From Bacteroidales bacterium (GTDB lineage: Bacteria; Bacteroidota; Bacteroidia; Bacteroidales; F082): a stretch of DNA of 50,359 nucleotides. The DNA lies in the NCBI GenBank assembly GCA_015489465.1, contig WFZS01000185.1, forward strand, positions 1-50,359, read 5' to 3'. Made by a program: the position numbers and the translations under genes. The notes beneath the pieces are model-generated. The model was not told where the DNA came from. It saw only the letters and a program-made list of their open reading frames with translations, and searched no databases. Every line of letters starts with the position of its first letter. Positions within the stretch are counted from its first letter, which is position 1. Of this stretch, positions 44,569-50,359 are shown piece by piece.

Positions 44569-45435
44569 ATGAACAAGGGATCTATTTTAGGGGTTGACCT
44601 CGGTGGTACCAAAGTTGCCGCAGGCAGAATCGACAACGGGATTTTGGCAGATGTTTTTTACAAATTTATACCTGCAAAAAGTAATGACGCCGGCGATATC
44701 ATAAATGCAGTTATAAAAGCTGTTGAAAAAGTTTTTAATGAAAATGTAAGCGGTATCGGAATAGGCATTCCGGGGCTTGTAGATCGTGAAAAAGGAATAG
44801 TCAGTGATGTTCAAAACATACCTTCGTGGACGGAAATACATTTAAAAGATATTTTGGAAAACCATTTCGACGTACCTGTTTTTCTTGATAACGACGCCAA
44901 TTGTTTCGCCTTGGGGGAAGCCAAATTCGGCAGAGGAAAAGGTGTTGACGATTTTGTAGGTTTGACGCTGGGAACCGGTATGGGTGCGGGAATAATAAAA
45001 AACGGCAGCTTGATGCAAGACGCTAACTGCGGCTCGGGAGAGTTCGGTAACATAATGTATCTCGACAGTATCTACGAAGATTATTGTAGCGGCAAATTTT
45101 TTAAAAACAAATACAACATTAACGGTGAAGACCTCGCAAAAGCGGCCGATAATAAAGACCCGTTAGCTGTTTTGGCTTTTGAAGAATTCGGTAAACATCT
45201 TGGTAATGCCATTAAGACGATAAAATTTGCCGTCGATCCCAAAAAAGTCATTATCGGCGGTTCGGTATCAAAATCCCATAAACATTACGAGGTCAGCATG
45301 TGGAAAAGCCTGTTGGATTTTCCGCTTCCCAATGCAATGAAAGATTTTGAAGTTATATTTTCAAATATTAAAGAAATAGCTATTTTAGGTGCAGCATCAT
45401 TGGTTCTGGATAAAAAAGTACAATTGACAAATTAA
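44569..45435 (+). CDS. ROK family sugar kinase, probable glucosamine kinase
   Basis: The protein is 288 aa from the ATG at 44569; a GTG at 44563 is in frame but less likely. It has the ROK signatures: the phosphate-binding loop GVDLGGTK (8-15), IGIGIPGLVD, the catalytic Asp in DNDANCFALGEAKFG, and the second glycine loop LGTGMGAGI. The CxCGxxGC zinc motif of many ROK kinases is absent, with DYCSGKFF in that region. It likely makes glucosamine-6-phosphate for NagB, encoded two genes downstream. It is 30 bp from a diverged paralogue. Confidence 0.85.
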   Translation: MNKGSILGVDLGGTKVAAGRIDNGILADVFYKFIPAKSNDAGDIINAVIKAVEKVFNENVSGIGIGIPGLVDREKGIVSDVQNIPSWTEIHLKDILENHFDVPVFLDNDANCFALGEAKFGRGKGVDDFVGLTLGTGMGAGIIKNGSLMQDANCGSGEFGNIMYLDSIYEDYCSGKFFKNKYNINGEDLAKAADNKDPLAVLAFEEFGKHLGNAIKTIKFAVDPKKVIIGGSVSKSHKHYEVSMWKSLLDFPLPNAMKDFEVIFSNIKEIAILGAASLVLDKKVQLTN

Positions 45436-45465
45436 CTTAATTATTGACAGGATAAAACATTTACT

Positions 45466-46329
45466 ATGGAAGAATCAATACTCGGTATTTCATTAAGTGG
45501 TAAAACACTTATTGCCGGAAAAGTGAAAAACGGTAAAATTGAAAAAAGTATCACTAAAAAGATTAATAACAAAGGCAGTGAAGAACTGATAATTTCAGAA
45601 GTTATAAATATAATTAACGAAGTTAAAGATGACGAAGTTCAAGGTATAGGTATTGGAGTTCCGTCACTTGTTGATGTTGAAAAAGGAATTGTTTACAATG
45701 TTGTTAACATTCCGTCGTGGCGCGAAGTGCATATTAAAGAAATTCTTGAAAGCCAGTTCGGATATAAGGTGTATGTTAACAACGACGCCAACTGTTTTGC
45801 AATAGGTGAAAGTTATTTCGGCAAAACAAAAGGTTACGAAAACAGTGTGGGATTAATTCTTGCAGCAGGTGTGGGAGCAGGTATAATTTTTAAAGGACAT
45901 CTTTATTCGGGAACCCATTGCGGTGCCGGTGAATTCGGTGAAATACCGTACAAAGACCATAATTACGAGTTTTATCTTAACGACGCATATTTTGAATATA
46001 AATACGGTGTTGCGGCAACAACATTTTTGAACCGTGCCAAAAGAAAAGATAAAATAGCTTTGGCAATATTCGAACAATACGGAACAGACCTGGGAAATCT
46101 TATAAAAACCATATTGTTCAGTGTTGACCCCGAGATAATAGTTATTGGAGGATATCTTTCCCAAGCATTTCCTTATTTTGAAAAAGCCATGTGGGACAAA
46201 ATAAACACATTCCCTTACAAACATGCTTTGGCAAAATTAAAAATAGTGGCAACCGAACAACAAGATATTGCCGTTTTGGGTGCGGCGGCATTGTATTATG
46301 ATGCTCAAAACAAAAGTTTGAAAAAATAA
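45466..46329 (+). CDS. Diverged ROK paralogue, possible pseudokinase
   Basis: The protein is 287 aa, clearly a duplicate of the preceding ROK protein (shared IGIG-P-LVD-EKGIV and NDANCFA blocks). Its nucleotide-binding loops are altered: GVDLGGTK is GISLSGKT, losing the Asp and one Gly, and LGTGMGAG is LAAGVGAG, losing the Thr. The sugar-side NDANCFAIGESYFG is kept. The CxCGxxGC zinc motif is missing too. It may bind sugar without phosphorylating it, acting as a sensor or as a partner of the active kinase, or it may have changed nucleotide use. It has no DNA-binding domain, so it is not a NagC/Mlc-type repressor. Confidence 0.8.
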   Translation: MEESILGISLSGKTLIAGKVKNGKIEKSITKKINNKGSEELIISEVINIINEVKDDEVQGIGIGVPSLVDVEKGIVYNVVNIPSWREVHIKEILESQFGYKVYVNNDANCFAIGESYFGKTKGYENSVGLILAAGVGAGIIFKGHLYSGTHCGAGEFGEIPYKDHNYEFYLNDAYFEYKYGVAATTFLNRAKRKDKIALAIFEQYGTDLGNLIKTILFSVDPEIIVIGGYLSQAFPYFEKAMWDKINTFPYKHALAKLKIVATEQQDIAVLGAAALYYDAQNKSLKK

Positions 46330-46341
46330 AAAATCAATAAA

Positions 46342-48252
46342 ATGACAGAACAACTGGAAAAACTTAACGTTTTAGAACGTCTTGAAAGAAAATACGAAAA
46401 AGTTTATACCGAAGTTTATGAAAATGCTTCCGTAGCTTCAAAAAAGATAGCAAAAGAGATAGCATCACTTATTAAAGACAAGGAAGCCAAAGGCGAAAAA
46501 GCCGTACTTGGACTTGCAACGGGTTCGAGTCCGATAGGTGTTTATAAAGAGCTTGTCAGGATGCATAAAGAAGAAGGTTTGAGTTTTAAAAACGTTATCA
46601 CTTTCAACCTCGACGAATATTATCCCATTGAAAGGGAAAACCCGCAGAGCTACTGGTATTTTATGCACGAACACTTGTTCAACCATATTGACATAGACCC
46701 TTCCAACATTCACATCCCCGACGGAACTATTCCCGAAGATAAAGTTTATGAATTTTGTCAAAATTATGAAACGGCAATAAAAGAAGCCGGCGGAATAGAT
46801 TTTCAGATACTCGGTATAGGAAGAACAGGCCATATAGGCTTTAACGAACCCGGCTCCGGGATAAATTCTCCCACCAGAATGGTTACCCTTGACTCGTTAA
46901 CAATCTCGGATGCTGCCGGCGACTTCCAATCTGTTGACAATGTTCCGAAAAAAGCCATTACTATGGGTGTCGGTACAATAATGTCGGCACGTAAGATAGT
47001 TTTAATGGCTTGGGGTGAAAAGAAAGCTTCCATCATCAAAAAAGCCGTGGAAGGACCTGTTGTGGAAAACGTTCCGGCAACATATCTGCATTACCATAAA
47101 AACACAACCTTTATACTTGATAAAGAAGCTGCCGCCGAACTTGTCAGATTCAAAACACCTTGGCTTGTCCGCGATGTTAAATGGAATGATAAACTCATAA
47201 GAAGAGCAACGATATGGCTTTGTGAAAAACTTGACAAGCCTATTTTAAAACTGACTAACAGAGACTATAACGATAATCATCTTGGCGATTTGGTTGTAAA
47301 CCACGGTCCGGCATATGATATAAACCTCAAGGTTTTCAATATGTTACAAAAGAGCATAACGGGATGGCCCGGTGGTAAACCCAATGCCGACGATTCGCAA
47401 CGACCGGAACGTGCAAAACCTTATCCCAAAAGGGTTCTTATTTTCAGTCCTCATCCCGGCGACGATATGTTGGCAATGGGCGGAACTGTAAACCGCTTGG
47501 TGAAACAAGGGCATGAAGTTTATATTGCTTATCAAACATCAGGAAACATTGCCGTTGACGACAGTATCGTTCAAAAATATCTGTATTTTGCCGATAACAT
47601 TTCGGGTGATTTTAAAATTGATGTTAAAAGTGTAAAAACAGAACTTAACAACAAAAAATCGGGTGAAATAGACAGTCACAAAGTACGTCAATTAAAGACA
47701 TTTATCCGTCAGGCGGAAGCTCTCACATCTTGTAAGTTTCAAGGTATAGACGAAGAACATGTTATGTTTTTAAACATGCCGTTTTACGAAACCGGAACCA
47801 TTAAAAAAGCTTCTTTAAAGGATGAAGACATAAATATTGTCGTCGAAACTTTGCGTCGTGTACAACCTCATCAGATATATGCTGCCGGCGACCTTACCGA
47901 CCCGCACGGAACACACCGCAAGTGTTTCGACTCCATACAAAAAGCTTTGGAAATAGTTAAAAAAGATATTTGGTTAAGAGATTGCAGGGTTTGGTTGTAC
48001 CACGGAACATGGAAAGAATGGGATATAGCTGATGTTGATATGGCTGTTCCCGTTAGTCCCGAAGAACTTAAAATAAAACGTAACGCCATTTTTAAACATT
48101 CGAGTCAAAAAGAAGTTATGTTCCCGGGTTCAGACGACCTGGAAATTTGGAGGTTTGCCATTGAAAGAAACAAAGAATCCGCTAAAAAATACGATAAACT
48201 GGGAATGGCCGAATACGAAGCTATCGAACTGTTTGTAGAGTACGATCTATAA
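46342..48252 (+). CDS. nagB: Glucosamine-6-phosphate deaminase fused to a PIG-L (LmbE-like) domain
   Basis: The protein is 636 aa. Residues about 25-285 are NagB: GLATGSSPIGVYKEL, FNLDEYYP with Asp91 (E. coli Asp72), and GIGRTGHIGFNEPGS with His164 and Glu169. E. coli has Asp141 where Thr162 stands here; this may be a trait of the fused subfamily. NagB turns glucosamine-6-phosphate into fructose-6-phosphate and ammonia. From about 363 a PIG-L/LmbE fold begins, with FSPHPGDDMLAMGGT and a later DPHGTHRKCF. Bacteroidota NagB-PIG-L fusions are well known and larger than the roughly 266-aa E. coli enzyme. The usual HPDD motif reads HPGD here, replacing the residue taken as catalytic base in MshB-type deacetylases. 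Last gene of the operon. Confidence 0.92.
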   Translation: MTEQLEKLNVLERLERKYEKVYTEVYENASVASKKIAKEIASLIKDKEAKGEKAVLGLATGSSPIGVYKELVRMHKEEGLSFKNVITFNLDEYYPIERENPQSYWYFMHEHLFNHIDIDPSNIHIPDGTIPEDKVYEFCQNYETAIKEAGGIDFQILGIGRTGHIGFNEPGSGINSPTRMVTLDSLTISDAAGDFQSVDNVPKKAITMGVGTIMSARKIVLMAWGEKKASIIKKAVEGPVVENVPATYLHYHKNTTFILDKEAAAELVRFKTPWLVRDVKWNDKLIRRATIWLCEKLDKPILKLTNRDYNDNHLGDLVVNHGPAYDINLKVFNMLQKSITGWPGGKPNADDSQRPERAKPYPKRVLIFSPHPGDDMLAMGGTVNRLVKQGHEVYIAYQTSGNIAVDDSIVQKYLYFADNISGDFKIDVKSVKTELNNKKSGEIDSHKVRQLKTFIRQAEALTSCKFQGIDEEHVMFLNMPFYETGTIKKASLKDEDINIVVETLRRVQPHQIYAAGDLTDPHGTHRKCFDSIQKALEIVKKDIWLRDCRVWLYHGTWKEWDIADVDMAVPVSPEELKIKRNAIFKHSSQKEVMFPGSDDLEIWRFAIERNKESAKKYDKLGMAEYEAIELFVEYDL

Positions 48253-48301
48253 CTTCTCGCACACACAATATGGTTTTTGGTTAATTTAATTCTGTGTTTT
48301 T

Positions 48302-48326
48302 AAGCCGGCGGAATTCCGCCGGCTTT
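48302..48326. terminator. Bidirectional terminator between nagB and the LacZ-type gene
   Basis: AAGCCGGCGG and CCGCCGGCTT form a 10-bp perfect stem around AATT, followed by T-rich sequence. It ends the plus-strand glucosaminidase operon and lies just past the stop of the convergent gene. Confidence 0.88.
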
Positions 48327-48329
48327 CTT

Positions 48330-50359
<2,030 letters not shown>

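Noticed and set aside
45466-46329. NagC/Mlc-type ROK repressor
   Set aside because: The protein begins directly with the kinase fold and has no N-terminal helix-turn-helix.

Overview
The window is a low-GC chromosomal segment of a Bacteroidota bacterium. The evidence is a SusC/SusD pair, at least four proteins with type IX secretion (T9SS) C-terminal sorting domains, many lipoprotein signal peptides, promoters of the TTTG-N19/20-TAnnTTTG type, and Bacteroidota-restricted families (DUF4837, NagB fused to a PIG-L domain). An oxygen-sensitive type of activase/dehydratase-like protein hints at anaerobic or facultative life. No rRNA, tRNA, CRISPR array or intact insertion sequence was seen.

Layout. 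1-503 is a composite intergenic repeat. 504-10406 is mostly envelope genes: Ig-like lipoprotein, YfdX-like lipoprotein, MltF, a secreted deiminase resembling Porphyromonas PPAD (minus strand), TatA, MltD and DUF4837. 10502-19738 holds a tyrosine-phosphatase lipoprotein, a 740-bp AT-rich gap with several signals, a LamG/T9SS protein paired with a small C-terminally anchored peptide, an ACR3 arsenite exporter overlapping a thioredoxin-like gene, an unidentified T9SS protein and an exported peroxiredoxin-like protein. 20010-23456 has a GH36-like glycosidase and a thioesterase.

23549-30593 looks like a small regulon. A TetR regulator lies between a single-gene unit (218-aa unknown protein) and a minus-strand unit (giant BcrA/BadF-type activase fusion, then a methyltransferase). 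Both units have the same roughly 20-bp palindrome placed directly against the promoter -7 box. A second copy of the composite repeat sits just upstream of the TetR gene.

30805-33101 has an esterase-like lipoprotein and a YhcG/DUF1016 nuclease. 33193-48252 reads as a chitosan/glucosamine utilisation locus: T9SS-secreted GH8, PKD lipoprotein, SusD and SusC on the minus strand, then divergently a five-gene plus-strand operon of GH2 exo-beta-glucosaminidase, sugar MFS permease, two ROK proteins and NagB-PIG-L. The proposed flow is chitosan to glucosamine oligomers outside the cell, SusCD uptake, glucosamine release in the periplasm, import, phosphorylation, and deamination to fructose-6-phosphate. 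No NagA deacetylase is present in the locus. A convergent LacZ-type GH2 gene runs off the right edge.
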